Part shown: in pieces, positions 39,002 through 50,158 of the stretch
Numbering within the stretch: the first letter of the stretch is position 1
How the letters are laid out: every line of letters begins with the position of its first letter
Source: Cyanodermella asteris
Taxonomy: Eukaryota; Ascomycota; Lecanoromycetes; Ostropales; Stictidaceae
Assembly: GCA_900618795.1 (NCBI GenBank)
Contig: UYJD01000009.1
Coordinates: forward strand, 431,458-495,457
Direction of reading: 5' to 3'
DNA: 64,000 bases
Notes under the pieces: model-generated
Databases searched by the model: none
Told to the model about the DNA's origin: nothing
What the model saw: only the letters and a program-made list of their open reading frames with translations
Program-made: the position numbers and the translations under genes

Positions 39002-39646
39002 TTACAACTTTCCAAGAACGTTCTCGGCCTTGGTGACGGTGACAGACGGCGCCTCATCCTCGATGAAGATGTGTTCGACGACAGCATCCTTGGTAACCGC
39101 GACATAGCGCTGGGAACGGTGGTTGCCGAGAAGTCCGCTCGCATCGAAGGAAAGACCGGCAGCGGTGGTGAACTGGGTTATATCGTTAGCATCCAGCCGT
39201 TTCCTGACAAACGAACACGGATATATGCCTGTACTCACAGCTCCGGTGTCGTCAGCCAGGAAGTGAACGATCGGGTGGCTGGCGCCGAGCTTCTCCTTTC
39301 CAGGCCTTGGTCGTGAAGGCGTCGTTTACCGCAACGACGTAGATGCCCTTGACGCCCTTGGTGGCGAATGCGTCGGCGTTCAGGGCGTACTCGGGAACTT
39401 GGGAGGAGCAGGGAGGAGTGAAGGCGCCGGGAACACCAACAATGATGTCTAGGTATGAGGTCAGCAATTGGTCAATTGGAGAGGTGTTTAAACACGATCT
39501 CAAGAATTTGTCTTACTTGTTCCGGTCAACTCGCTGAGATTGACGGTGCCCTGCTCGGGGTTGTCCTCCTTCAGGCTGTGCGAGGGGAGCTTGGAGCCGG
39601 TAGAGAGGGTCTTGACGCCCTTGAGCTTGTCGATAAGTCCAGACAT
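39002..39646 (-). CDS. Peroxiredoxin of the Prx5/PMP20 type, with a frame error
   Basis: Three exons: 39646-39517, 39448-39239 and 39172-39002. Introns are GTAAGA/CCTAG and GTGAGT/CCCAG with a GCTAAC branch in the second. The product, about 169 aa, matches the family length. The peroxidatic Cys is in GVPGAFTPPCSSQVPEY; further blocks are GVKGIYVVAVNDAFTTKAW and AAGLSFDASGLLGNHRSQRY. These thiol peroxidases reduce hydrogen peroxide and alkyl peroxides; fungal members include the allergen Asp f 3. The C-terminus is KAENVLGKL, not a clear SKL peroxisome signal. In exon 2 the frame breaks at an AAA run on the minus strand (plus 39297-39299): one A too many turns KEKLGASHPIVHFLADDTG out of frame. 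The total coding length is 3n+1, as expected for one extra base. Possibly a consensus error. Confidence 0.9.
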
Positions 39647-40780
39647 GATGGTGGTTGTGAGTATTTGGGGTGAAGTATTGGTATGTGGTTTGAGTTGATA
39701 GAGTGAGGATGATGGACTGAAGAGGGTGAACAAGATGGATTAAGAACGAAGACGAAGCACACATCAGTACATGAACAAACCTAGTCCCGAGTCTCAATCG
39801 GCCATTGACAAATACCTGCAACGTGGGTATTCAGGCTTTGGACTATCGGGTGGAGGGGCCACCAATAGACGTCGAGCCCCGCCATGCTGAATGTTGTCAT
39901 TGTCAACCAGCTTCGCGTGAGCTGAATTTGAGTTCGATGGCCCGTCGAGAACAATAGGGAAGAGCGGATGTCTATCACCGTGTCGTGACAGCGCTTGAGA
40001 TTGCCATGGGCTTTCTCGAACCCACTCATCCTACTTGGGCTAGGCTTGGAAGCGCATCATACTTGGCCTGAGTTCATCCGCTGGACCGGTCAACGCACAA
40101 GATAGAGCGCGCGTGGATTCGTAATCACAGGCAGTACCACCGTATGGAGATATTTTCAAGTGTATACAAAGCTGCTGCGGGAGTCATGATAGCGTGCTAC
40201 GGCGGCTGGGAATAATCGCTGAAAATATTCGACTCTGAATATGGGCATCGCATGTAAACAAATCATGGTGATGAGCGCACGTGAAACCACAAGCTTGGAG
40301 CAATGACGTCACTCGAGTGGGAATCCTGGGACCAGTCTGGAACATCCAAGCCAGGTTTTCGCGGAGATACTTTCTCGTCCAGCCATTCGAACGCATTCGC
40401 CAGCGGAGCTCCATGCTGCAGATCTATTTACGGCAGTCACTGTATGTCTTACCACTAGCAGCTGAGCAGCTAAATGCATACTGTCAGGTGACATGTGGAA
40501 ACTGACCAACACCTAAGAACAGAGAAGTACATACGAAACAAACTTGAGTCAGGATGAGGATACAGACATGTTCCGGGCTAGTCACCTAAACAGACACACT
40601 CGAAACAGACTTCGTGGCACAGTGCATTCCTGACCCTACGGAGCGTCCTGGATTCAACTTAAATTTATAATAACATAGATGTGAACCGTCATCCCCAAAG
40701 ATTTATCCTACGACGCCAAACAATATCCAAACACGCTATCATGTACATCCATAATCTTCTTCTGCACCAATGTTCAATTT
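39647..40780. other. Gene-poor intergenic region
   Basis: Upstream of the peroxiredoxin and downstream of the secreted CAP-like gene. No ORF here shows a domain. Nothing else seen. Confidence 0.45.
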
Positions 40781-41452
40781 TCAAGACCCAAAATCACATC
40801 CCCAAATGCCTGCGTTGCAGGAACAGGCAACCTTTGAGTAGCTACCACTGCTCAAGATCTCGGCGTGGCCGGTCTGACCTCCCAGGTTGTAGTTGCCACC
40901 GTTGCACATACCTCCCGGCAACAGGGAGGGAATCTCGCAGATCCAGCCGAACTTGAGTGCGGTTTCGAAGTCTCCACAGTCTCCCTGTGCGAGCACCTGT
41001 CCACCAGTGCCCGGGTTGAGCTCGTGTACCATCTGGCCAGGGTGGTCCTTCAGTGTTTTCTGAATGTTGTTTTCGAGCTTATCGTCGTAGGACAGGTTGC
41101 TCTTGCCCATGAGCTTGCGGTATTTGTTCACGAGGTCAACTTCCGCGTTGCCTCCTGAGCCGCCCGCGGGCTGAGATTGCTGCTCGTTCTTTTGCTGGGG
41201 TTGAGGCTGTGGGGACGGCGCAGCTGGAGCAGCAGGAGCCGCTGGAGCAGCCGGGGCAGCTGGGGGAGCACCCCCGGAGCTGGAGCAAGCTGGATCATTT
41301 GCACAGGGACCCCAGCAGTTCTGGAATTTCCATCCCTGTGCACTGGTGACTTCTTCGCCACAGGCTTGTCGCTTCCAATAAGTTTCAGCCGATGGTGCGG
41401 CGAGAGCAGTGCTTGCAAGCAGGAGAAGATAAAGAGAATTGGCGGAAACCAT
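40781..41452 (-). CDS. Small secreted protein with CAP-like domain
   Basis: A single exon, 223 aa. A signal peptide is clear (MVSANSLYLLLLASTALAAP). The mature N-terminus holds a small Cys-rich module (CGEEVTSAQGWKFQNCWGPC...C), then a Pro-Ala repeat linker (APAAPAAPAAP, about 63-80) and Gln-rich sequence. From about 100 a CAP/SCP-like fold begins: DLVNKYRKLMGKSNLSYDDK matches the first CAP helix, and TGHAEILSSGSYSKVACSCN resembles the CAP motif around GHF/YTQ...VGC with changed residues. CAP proteins are extracellular and often bind sterols or act at host interfaces. Divergent, so the domain call is moderate; secretion is near certain. Confidence 0.75.
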   Translation of the reverse strand: MVSANSLYLLLLASTALAAPSAETYWKRQACGEEVTSAQGWKFQNCWGPCANDPACSSSGGAPPAAPAAPAAPAAPAAPSPQPQPQQKNEQQSQPAGGSGGNAEVDLVNKYRKLMGKSNLSYDDKLENNIQKTLKDHPGQMVHELNPGTGGQVLAQGDCGDFETALKFGWICEIPSLLPGGMCNGGNYNLGGQTGHAEILSSGSYSKVACSCNAGIWGCDFGS

Positions 41453-43375
41453 CTTGTTGCGTTTTTTCGGAAACGAGACGAATGTGATAGAAAGGAGTTG
41501 GAGAAACTTGGTTTGACTTCAATTCAACGAAACGGCTCGCCAGGAGACCGATGATAGAGAACGCGTGTGTTAATGATTGACTGCACTAGCTGAACACAGA
41601 CTAGGCTTGTACATGAAAGACAGAGCTCGTTGAGCCTTGGGGTCGTTGACCGAAGATCAAGAAAGAAACAGCGAAAAGAGACAAAGCAAGAGTTCAAGAG
41701 AGAGTGGCAGCTTTCATCGTACATAAGGAGGAGAGTGCCAGCGCGCAACCAACACAATGCACACTGGGCTGCGGTCATGTTGGCGTCGACTTGGCTAGGC
41801 GGTAATCAGTCGTTGACCCGATGTTTGGCTTGATGTGGGTTGAAAAAGGCAGTACAAGCCTTGCAAACGATGAGACGGACACCTCGCGGTTACTGCAGAC
41901 CGTATCCCTCACGCCAGGATCCCAATGGTGCTCGCTCACCAGAACTTCCGCGACCCTTATGGTTGGTGGAGCGACACGAGCACACAGCCGCCGGCGAGTA
42001 TGATCAGAGGATGTCGACCTGTGGAAGTGCATCTTGGCCCTCCGTAAACAAGCAAAGGCACACGCTGCGATGCTTGTACGGTCAATTGCAACGCTGCGAT
42101 GGCCGGATGATGTTTCAAAAGCGGCGCAAAACTATGGCGTGGCGCAGGCCAAGGGAGGCTCGTAGCAAATTATAGCCGCTGCGCATCAGCAAAGCAGCAG
42201 CCGCCGTGTTTCAGATACTTCTTGTCAAGGGGCAGCTACCACTCGGTGGCAGTGTCTGCCGTCAGCCGCAATCCTTGCTGATCGAGGCCGGTTGAGGCTA
42301 CAAATGTATCGGCATCACGCCATGAAATAGCAGCTCTCGGCAGGGGGGCCTCAAAAGGTCGTTTGCTTGGGTTGATTTTCGTCGTGACGCGACACACCGG
42401 GCTTCGTGGACTGGAGTCTCTCCCTCCATCCGGTTTGGATGGCGGACAATGAAGGGACTTGGACTTGGACTTATTTACAGGTGACTTGGGATATCATTGG
42501 CTTACCATCAGACTCCTCCCCATTCGAAAAGCTGAAGCAGGACTGTCGACCCCCGCAGCGTCCATGCACGATGAGAACGAGGTTCTCATCGCAGACTGCA
42601 TGGTCTCCTCCCACTTTAAAGTCCCCTCTTTACTGCTGATAACTCGCAAAGATCTAATCGAAATTCAATACGCTTAGTTGATCCTTGATCTGGGTCAGTC
42701 AGGCTGGGAGTATCGCAAATGTGTACTTATAATACTTCCGCGCAACACAGAGCCGACGATCGATTCCTGGACCCGCCAAGGGCCGCGCGTGTTTTCATGA
42801 GACCAATACCGAGCTTGAAGCATATCTCACTGATTGTCCAGTCGCTGTTGTTTTGCCATCTCAATTTCTGTTCCTGTCTAATTCAGCGCTTTCAAACTCG
42901 AACTCATTCCCATACACGGTTCGATAAAGCGCTATTTCTTTCCTTCTGACTTGGTCATCAAATATGCAGCGATTCAGCGCGGCCTGTGAAGAGCTCGGTT
43001 GTTACCATCTGGGAGCTGCGAACACTACCCTGCTTTCACGACGTGGACGGTTGCGTGGCAGTATTGGTGGTGCCATAACAGGACTAGCAGGGGCGGTCAG
43101 TGAATGCGTGGCGGTATTCTTGGAGCGATCGAAGGCGGCGATGGCCCAACGATCAGTTGCTTCCTGCATACTCGAATCGTCAATTCACGAACTCATCGAT
43201 CTGGCCCTCACATGACCAAGCTATCCGTCCCACTTGAAGTTGCTACGATGACTGCCATCTTTGTCGTCGCTTGGAGATGGGCGACGTTGACCTATTTCGC
43301 TGGCACTCCCCCGCGACACAAGTCGATTGCATTCAATTCGCTGCTCGCTATGTTGCCAGTAATTGAAATCATACC
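41453..43375. other. Gene-poor region
   Basis: No supportable gene. ORFs 42406-42639 and 42964-43215 (plus) lack domains; the latter precedes the receptor remnant and might be related debris. A perfect hairpin is present at 42569-42591. Confidence 0.4.
42569..42591. repeat. Perfect hairpin, 10-bp arms
   Basis: CGATGAGAAC, a GAG loop, then GTTCTCATCG. Arms are perfectly complementary with a three-base loop. Not inside any recognised gene. Confidence 0.7.
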
Positions 43376-44500
43376 ATGATACCATACTCTACGCCGGCGA
43401 GCATAATCACTATTGCTGCAGTCTTGTTCACAACATGCATGGTCTTGGTTACTCTGCGTATTTGGGCTCGCCACAAACGTGGCCCTCGATTAATGACAGA
43501 CGATTGGCTTTGTCTCGGCGCATTTGTAAGTTCAAGACAAGACAGCAGTGCCGGCGTGGAGTACATTCAAGCCTTATCATTGCAGGTCCTGACGCTCGGA
43601 ATCTTTCTCTGTATCATCTGCGGTACGTGTCAGAATCTCGCAACGATACTGGCTGTTCTGACATCAAGAAGGAGTGACAAGGCAATCGCTCGATTATTCG
43701 ATCCCCAGAGAAACCTCGGAATTCTGAAAGCTTGACGAAGTCCGGAAGGTTTGTGGAGATATAAAGGTCACGCTTTCGGCGTAACAACTAATCTAATCGC
43801 AGCTTGAGTGGATTATTTAGCTCCTTCAAGTGCTTCAGCTCGGCACCACCAAGCTGAGCTTCATTTTTTTCTTTCGACACATTTTCATCACAAGTGACAA
43901 AGACATGTTTTCAAAGCTGACATGGCTCATGATCTCCTTACTGATCGCGTGGACCGTGGCGTTCTTTTGGATGTTCCTGTTTGGTTGCCGCAGCCGCACC
44001 ACGATATGGTGGTTTCAGCTCAATACGTACTGTATCGGGCTCGAGGGAGAGGTTGGGTTTGCAATTCCAGATTTCGTCATCGCTGTCTTAATTGTTGTTC
44101 TTCCGATACCGAGGGTGAGACTGAGTTGATCTCCGAGCTGTGAAGATACATGTCTGACCATATTGCAGATCTGGACGCTGTAAACGGTCGAGACGCGTAA
44201 AATAGCGGTAACGAGCATCTTTGCACCTGGCATATCGTGGCTATACATTGGATTAGGGAGATTGTAGGCTGGCAGAGACGCAGGAGCGACCGTCATGTTG
44301 GTCGTGAGCTTGGTAGTATCCTATCGAAGCAAGGTTGACATCGCCCACACTAACATCGACCGTATGTTGAGCATCCCATGCCTGGGCATACTTGTCGTGA
44401 TTGTCACCAATCCTGACCTATGCAGTTTTGATCACCATGTCCTGTTCGGCTGCCTGTCTACCGGTGCCTTCCAACCTACACAGCCACCACCTCGCTGACA
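43376..44500 (+). pseudogene. Decayed PTH11-like (fungal rhodopsin-domain) membrane receptor
   Basis: The pieces match the seven-helix integral membrane family in order. MIPYSTPASIITIAAVLFTT and RIWARHKRGPRLMTDDWLCL form helix 1 and the family DDW motif. Introns follow with good signals (donor GTAAGT at 43526, acceptor TTGCAG at 43586). LLQVLQLGTTKLSFIFFFRH is the helix 3 signature, then WLMISLLIAWTVAFFWMFLF, PDFVIAVLIVVLPIP, an intron ending at 44168, and IWTL-stop-TVETRKIAV. Stops sit where the family has Gln: TAG at 43818 just before LLQVLQLG and TAA at 44181 after IWTL. The segment 43620-43800 is scrambled. PTH11-like receptors sense surface or host cues in some plant-associated fungi. 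Clear family, clearly inactive in this sequence. Confidence 0.75.
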
Positions 44501-44792
44501 CATCAAGCGGTGCGCATGTACAGTCCGTCGACCCTGCTTCAACAGACCGTAATGATTTCTATAGCTGCAATGTGGCGCCGAGAGAGATACTCGGACCAAA
44601 CATTTAGGTGGGGCTCCTTGGGCGCATAGCGGCACCGCCGTAATCCTTGCCCACTCGGGCGGCAGGCTGATCAACAACATTAAGGACTGCAACCTACTCG
44701 ATGAGTACCTCGAGAGCCTGCGGGGCATGAATCAGGCATCCGCTCGGCTTATGAGATGAGCTTCGCCCCGCATATGAGCCTCGCAGGCGACC

Positions 44793-46518
44793 ATGGCACC
44801 AAAAGAAGCTCGCAAGCGACTGCGAGAAGTCATCCCGGGACTTCACCTTGGCCGATTTTCGACCGGTCCTCTCAATTGCCTGACTGATGTTCCGGGAGTC
44901 TTGGTACACACTCAATCTATCATTCGGCCTGCAACAAGTGAGCATCACGAAGTCAACACAGGTGTTACGACCATATTACCCAGACGGGAAATTTGTCAGA
45001 AGGCTTGCTATGCAGGCACTTTCGTCTTCAATGGAGCTGGTGAGCTTACCGGTTCGCATGAGATCAACGAGATGGGCCTGATGGCATCACCTATAATAAT
45101 CACGGGCACGACGTCCGTCGGTGCTGCTCATGATGGCGCCGTGCGCCACTTCATCCGGGAGAACAAGGATGCGAACGGGCTGGTACCTCTGTGTCCACTG
45201 CCAGTCGTGGCCGAGACCTGGGATGGCTTTCTAAGCGATCCAACCACCTTTACCGTTCGAGCAGAGCACATCATCCAAGGCATTGAAAACGCTAGCTCGG
45301 GTCCAGTGAATGAGGGCAATACTGGCGGCGGTACTGGCATGACCTGCCATGGCTTCAAAGGCGGTACAGGCTCTGCAAGCCGCATAATCATAGACCCGAG
45401 AAGCTATAAAGGAAAGCCAGAGGAGCGCATGCCTGAGCAAGAGTTCACCATCGGGGCGCTCGTCCAGGCGAACTATGGTACCATGGAGGTCTTACGGATT
45501 GGAGGACTTCCCGTTGGCAAGGTATTCGCCGATGAACGTGACCAGGCGAAAAACAAATTGGAAGAACCGCCAGAAAAGAGCAGCATCATCATCATTCTCG
45601 CCACCGACGCACCGCTGCTGCCCCACCAACTACAGCGGCTGGCGAAGAGAGCTACGGTAGGCCTCGGTCGAGTTGGCGGCAATGGCAATAACTTCAGCGG
45701 CGACATCTTCCTGGCTTTCTCGACAGCTAGCGAGATTTATCCTTATGGTATTGATAAAACAATGTCTCGACCCAAGCTACCAGAGATGTTGATGGACGAA
45801 GACATGAACACGCTGTTCGAAGCTGCCGCCGATGTCGTCGAGGAGTCGATATACAATGCCCTTAGCATGGCCGAGACAACGGTGGGCCCGCTGTCACGGA
45901 CAAAGGAAGGACCGATCAGACGTNNNNNNNNNNNNNNNNNNNNNNNNNNNNNNNNNNNNNNNNNNNNNNNNNNNNNNNNNNNNNNNNNNNNNNNNNNNNN
46001 NNNNNNNNNNNNNNNNNNNNNNNNNNNNNNNNNNNNNNNNNNNNNNNNNNNNNNNNNNNNNNNNNNNNNNNNNNNNNNNNNNNNNNNNNNNNNNNNNNNN
46101 NNNNNNNNNNNNNNNNNNNNNNNNNNNNNNNNNNNNNNNNNNNNNNNNNNNNNNNNNNNNNNNNNNNNNNNNNNNNNNNNNNNNNNNNNNNNNNNNNNNN
46201 NNNNNNNNNNNNNNNNNNNNNNNNNNNNNNNNNNNNNNNNNNNNNNNNNNNNNNNNNNNNNNNNNNNNNNNNNNNNNNNNNNNNNNNNNNNNNNNNNNNN
46301 NNNNNNNNNNNNNNNNNNNNNNNNNNNNNNNNNNNNNNNNNNNNNNNNNNNNNNNNNNNNNNNNNNNNNNNNNNNNNNNNNNNNNNNNNNNNNNNNNNNN
46401 NNNNNNNNNNNNNNNNNNNNNNNNNNNNNNNNNNNNCCCGCTGGGTAGGAAGGTGGAAGCTTTACCTTTGGAGCGAGTTCGACAACTCATCGAACCCCGG
46501 CTGCTTTGGGTGCCTTGA
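44793..46518 (+). CDS. DmpA/S58 family aminopeptidase, interrupted by assembly gap
   Basis: The 5' part (44793-45923, 377 codons) reads REVIPGLHLGRFSTGPLNCL then TDVPGVLVHTQS, VNTGVTTILPR, FVFNGAGELTGSHEINEMG and NTGGGTGMTCHGFKGGTGSA. The nucleophile region GGNGNNFSGDIFLAFSTA has Ser302 in SGD, as in the L-aminopeptidase D-Ala-esterase DmpA and beta-peptidyl aminopeptidases, which cut themselves before this Ser to become active. After the gap, 46437-46518 reads GRKVEALPLERVRQLIEP, which looks like the DmpA C-terminus, but in another frame than the 5' part. The 513-N gap is therefore of estimated size or hides an intron or indel. Substrate unknown; probably cytosolic. Confidence 0.85.
45924..46436. 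other. Assembly gap (513 N)
   Basis: Run of ambiguous bases inside the DmpA-type peptidase gene. Its length equals an exact multiple of three, yet the flanking coding frames disagree. Confidence 0.98.
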
Positions 46519-47315
46519 CCTGCCGCGCATCGCAAGACGCATGTCCGATAGTGAACTATGTAAGCAATCTGTGGATGGAACTTGCGTCGCTGTTTGTGTA
46601 TCAGTAGTGCGTGTTCAAAATTTTCACATTAACTTGCTCACGCTTCCCATCCCACAACCAAGTAGTTATCGATATGTTTGCGGCCATCAGAAACCCAATT
46701 TGGGCTCTGAAAACGACTTGCGGGGTTTGTTGATATAATTGTCCCACTTTCAACGGATTGCTTTTCTGCCTGGCAAAATTCACCAAGTTGAAAAAGACTA
46801 CAAACCACATATCCTTGACCTGTATTTGTTCGTGAAGCACGCGACACAATGGACTGAGTGTATCAATTTGCGAAGATCCGTTGTCAGACCAGTTTGATGC
46901 CGATCGCACAGAGACCCGAGTCGTTGGGCCTATGGCACAAATCCCGCAGTGCTTGTGAGAGGGTTTAGAAAACTCACCCGCTCTCAACATCAACTCGGCA
47001 CTTTAAAGCTTCACTTCGAAGACAGAGGATGTGCAAACGGGAACGGATTATTGGGCATCGACATGCGTCGTATCCATCCAGCCAAACAAAATCGCTGCAT
47101 ATGTTCCGGATGACATTGCGAAGCCATATACATGCTCAAATGTGCTCAGTGCAAGCCCACCAATGGCATGAAGTTGATTGATTCTTGTCCTGATAGTATG
47201 TCAAGCCCTATCAGTGACTGCTCGCTCTTGTTCAGCCTCGTTGTAGTGGCCTTGTTTGATTTCTTTAATTTCTTATCATTATCACCTGCCCCTCAATTGA
47301 GTGACACGAAGCAAC
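46519..47315. other. Intergenic region
   Basis: Between two plus-strand genes. No coding signal beyond short ORFs. The last 100 bp (T-rich then CCTGCCCC) are the leader of the CobW-type gene. Confidence 0.45.
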
Positions 47316-49318
47316 ATGGTCGCCAGACGTCGAAACAACAATGATCTAGCCAAACGGGCTAAGGCGAAGACTGAGCAGAAAAAGACCCCTGTGAAGGCAC
47401 TGCCAGTGACGCTCCTGTCTGGGTTTCTGGTAGGAATATTGTTGAAGTGAGGGGTGGACTCGAAGGGAGTGACTGACAGTTTCACAGGGCAGCGGCAAGA
47501 CCACATTGTTGCAGCATATCCTGCGAAGCGAGCATGGCCTTCGCATTGCCGTCATCGTAAACGATATTGGAGCGTTAGTGATATCTCTACGGCCAACAAA
47601 TTTGAAAATCGCTGACTGAAGACTCCAGTGTCAACATTGACGCCAACCTCATCCGCAGCACCCACCGCCTCACAAAGACCGAAGAAAAAGTTGTCGCTCT
47701 GCAAAACGGTTGCATCTGTTGCACTTTGCGTGGTGACCTCCTCGAGGAACTCGTTCGCCTCGCCGAACTGGCCGAGTTCGACTATGTCATCATCGAGAGC
47801 AGCGGCATCAGCGAGCCGGAACAGGTAGCCGAAACCTTCGACTCCCGGCTCGCCGAGACAATCGGTGCCATCAGCGAGGGAGCGGACGGTCTCGATGCTT
47901 CCATGCTCGCGACCCTGCAGCGACTGAAAGACGCCGGGGGGCTGGAGAAATTCGCTCGCCTCGACACCACCGTGACGGTGATCGATGCGTTCACCATGTA
48001 TCACGACTTTGAAACGACGGATTTGCTGTCGAGCAGGAGAGACGACGTCGTTCCGGAAGACGAGCGGACCGTGTCGGATCTGATGGTCGATCAGATTGAA
48101 TTTGCGGATGTCATCATTCTCAACAAGACTGATATGGTTGGTAAAGAGATGCTCGAAGGTATCAGAACTCTGATCAAAGATTTGAACCATCGTGCCAAAC
48201 TCATCGAAACGCACCATGGCAGGGTGGATGCAAAGGAAATTGTGGCGACTGGCATGTTCTCTTTGGAAGTGGCTCAGACGGGCTATGGATGGCTGCAAGA
48301 TTTGCATGCTATGACGCTGCGAGAAGTCAATGGCAGGAATAAGGTCACACCCAAGCCAGAGACTGAAGAGTACGTTGAACAATGTCCATTCACGGAGTAG
48401 AGACATACTGACCAGTGCTGCAGGTACAATGTGCGAAACTTCGTCTACACCAGACGTCGACCCTTCCACCCTCTCCGCCTATTCCAGCTCGTCCACGGCA
48501 AATTCATCCTCCAGCACCCATTCGAAGAAGAGGAAGACGAGGACGAAGACATGGAAGACGACGATGAGGAAGAAGAAGAAGAAGACGAAGGGGACGACAT
48601 GGAAACAGATGGCGACTCCTCAAAGCCACGAAACTCCAAGAAGAACCTCGACGCCGAAGACGTCGAAATGTCCGACGACGCATCCTCCGAAACTCCCAGC
48701 TCCAAAGGCGACCAAGCCTCAAGCGCCACCAACCCCTCCCTCAACGGCGACTCCGCCTCCAAAATAGACACCTCGGAGACGCCCGAAATCCCGGACCCCC
48801 AAGTCGTGCTCGCCAACAAGCGCGCCCACCCGCTCTTCTCCCGCCTCTTCCGCTCCAAGGGCGAGTTCTGGCTCGCGGCCCGGCCCGACCGCGCCGGCGA
48901 CTGGTCCCAAGCCGGCGCCATGCTGACCCTCGCCGGCGGCCGGCCCTGGTTCTGCTGCGTCGGGCGCGAGGAGTGGGAGACGGGCAACGAGGAGATTGAC
49001 GAGCTCGTCGAGCACGACTTGAAGGAGGTGGGCGAGTGGGGTGACCGGAGGCAGGAGCTCGTTTTCATCGGAGAGGCGCTGGATCATGCGAAGGTTGAGG
49101 AGGTGCTCGATGCGTGTTTGCTCGACGATGCCGAGTGGGAGAGCTGGCAGCGGGTCATGCGGGAGGCGAAGGGGATGGAGAAGGAGGCGGCGAGTGAGTA
49201 TAAGGAGGAGGCGCTTGCTCAGATCTTCGACGATGGGTTCCCGGAATGGCCAGAGGGGGAGGAGGATGAGCATGATCATGAGCATGGTCACGAGCATGGT
49301 CACGTCCATGCTCACTGA
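47316..49318 (+). CDS. CobW/ZNG-type GTPase metal chaperone
   Basis: Four exons: 47316-47429, 47488-47573, 47629-48369 and 48424-49318, giving 611 aa. The first intron splits the P-loop, LLSGFL/GSGKTT. Motifs: Walker A GSGKTT (39-44), the metal site [15 protein letters not shown] (Cys 95, 97, 98), [13 protein letters not shown] guanine specificity, and a CobW C-terminal domain ([26 protein letters not shown]-like). Between them lies an acidic insert of Glu/Asp (about residues 385-415). The C-terminus ends in alternating His ([15 protein letters not shown]), a likely metal-binding tail. Family members deliver zinc to apo-metalloenzymes such as methionine aminopeptidase; that assignment for this paralogue is inferred. 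All splice joins keep frame. Confidence 0.92.
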
Positions 49319-50158
49319 TAAAAGTTGTTTTTGCTTTACTCCTGAAATGAACCTGGTTGTGTTTGTCCATTGTCGCATTGATTGAAGTGCAGAACGCCTA
49401 ACCTCCGCTGGCTTGTTGGCGAAGTTATTAGCTTAGTCTCGTAGACTCGACCAGACATACTCTCGAGATGTCCAAAAGCCAGATAACTGGGGTTCTCTCA
49501 TGTGTCAGTCGCTGCGGCATTCAGTACTTGGTCTGCACACATCTGAGATTCAAGATGTCGAGTATTAACACCGCGGTACAGGGCTTTATCAGATTTATCC
49601 AGTAATGGCAGTTTCGCAGTCGGGCATCCGGGGATATGTAAGGGGGAATCAATTGCGTGTCTATCCATACGCCATGCTTCACATTACATTAAAGACCATC
49701 TTAATACAGGGGGTATATTGGGTTTCGCGCCAAAAAAAAAAAGATAAAAGCACACTGCACAGTCTGTGGACAAGCCTACCCACCAAACACCGTCCAGAAG
49801 CACAAGGGGAAAACAGCTGATCTCCACAGAACACGGTGCCGACACCTCGGGTGTCACCTCGGGGGGCCAGAAGGAATAAGACGCAGTGTGAAGAGCGAAC
49901 GAGACACAGGCATCCCAGGAACTCGTACTCTTCGTCATATGTGCTGTCGTGTCTTGCACCCAATCAATATTCACCTCCACGATCATTAGGTCGTGATCGC
50001 TTCTCCAGTTCGGGTGTCGCAGGAATCAATCGTCTCTTCTTCTTGCTGTTTGTTGGCTTCTTCGACAGAGTCGGCCTTCTCGCATATTCACAACCGCAGG
50101 CCGCCTTCTTGATTTCGTACCGCAATCGATATCTGATCCGCCGGAGGCAAGAAATCCC
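49319..50158. other. Convergent intergenic region
   Basis: Between the 3' ends of the CobW-type and Arf genes. An A11 run at about 49732-49742. No gene seen. Confidence 0.45.

Noticed and set aside
45832-46535. Long open frames through the N run on both strands
   Set aside because: They are open only because ambiguous bases contain no stop codons.
48445-49378. Ser/Leu/Arg repeats in frames overlapping the CobW-type gene
   Set aside because: Other-frame readings of the acidic insert and His tail, not genes.
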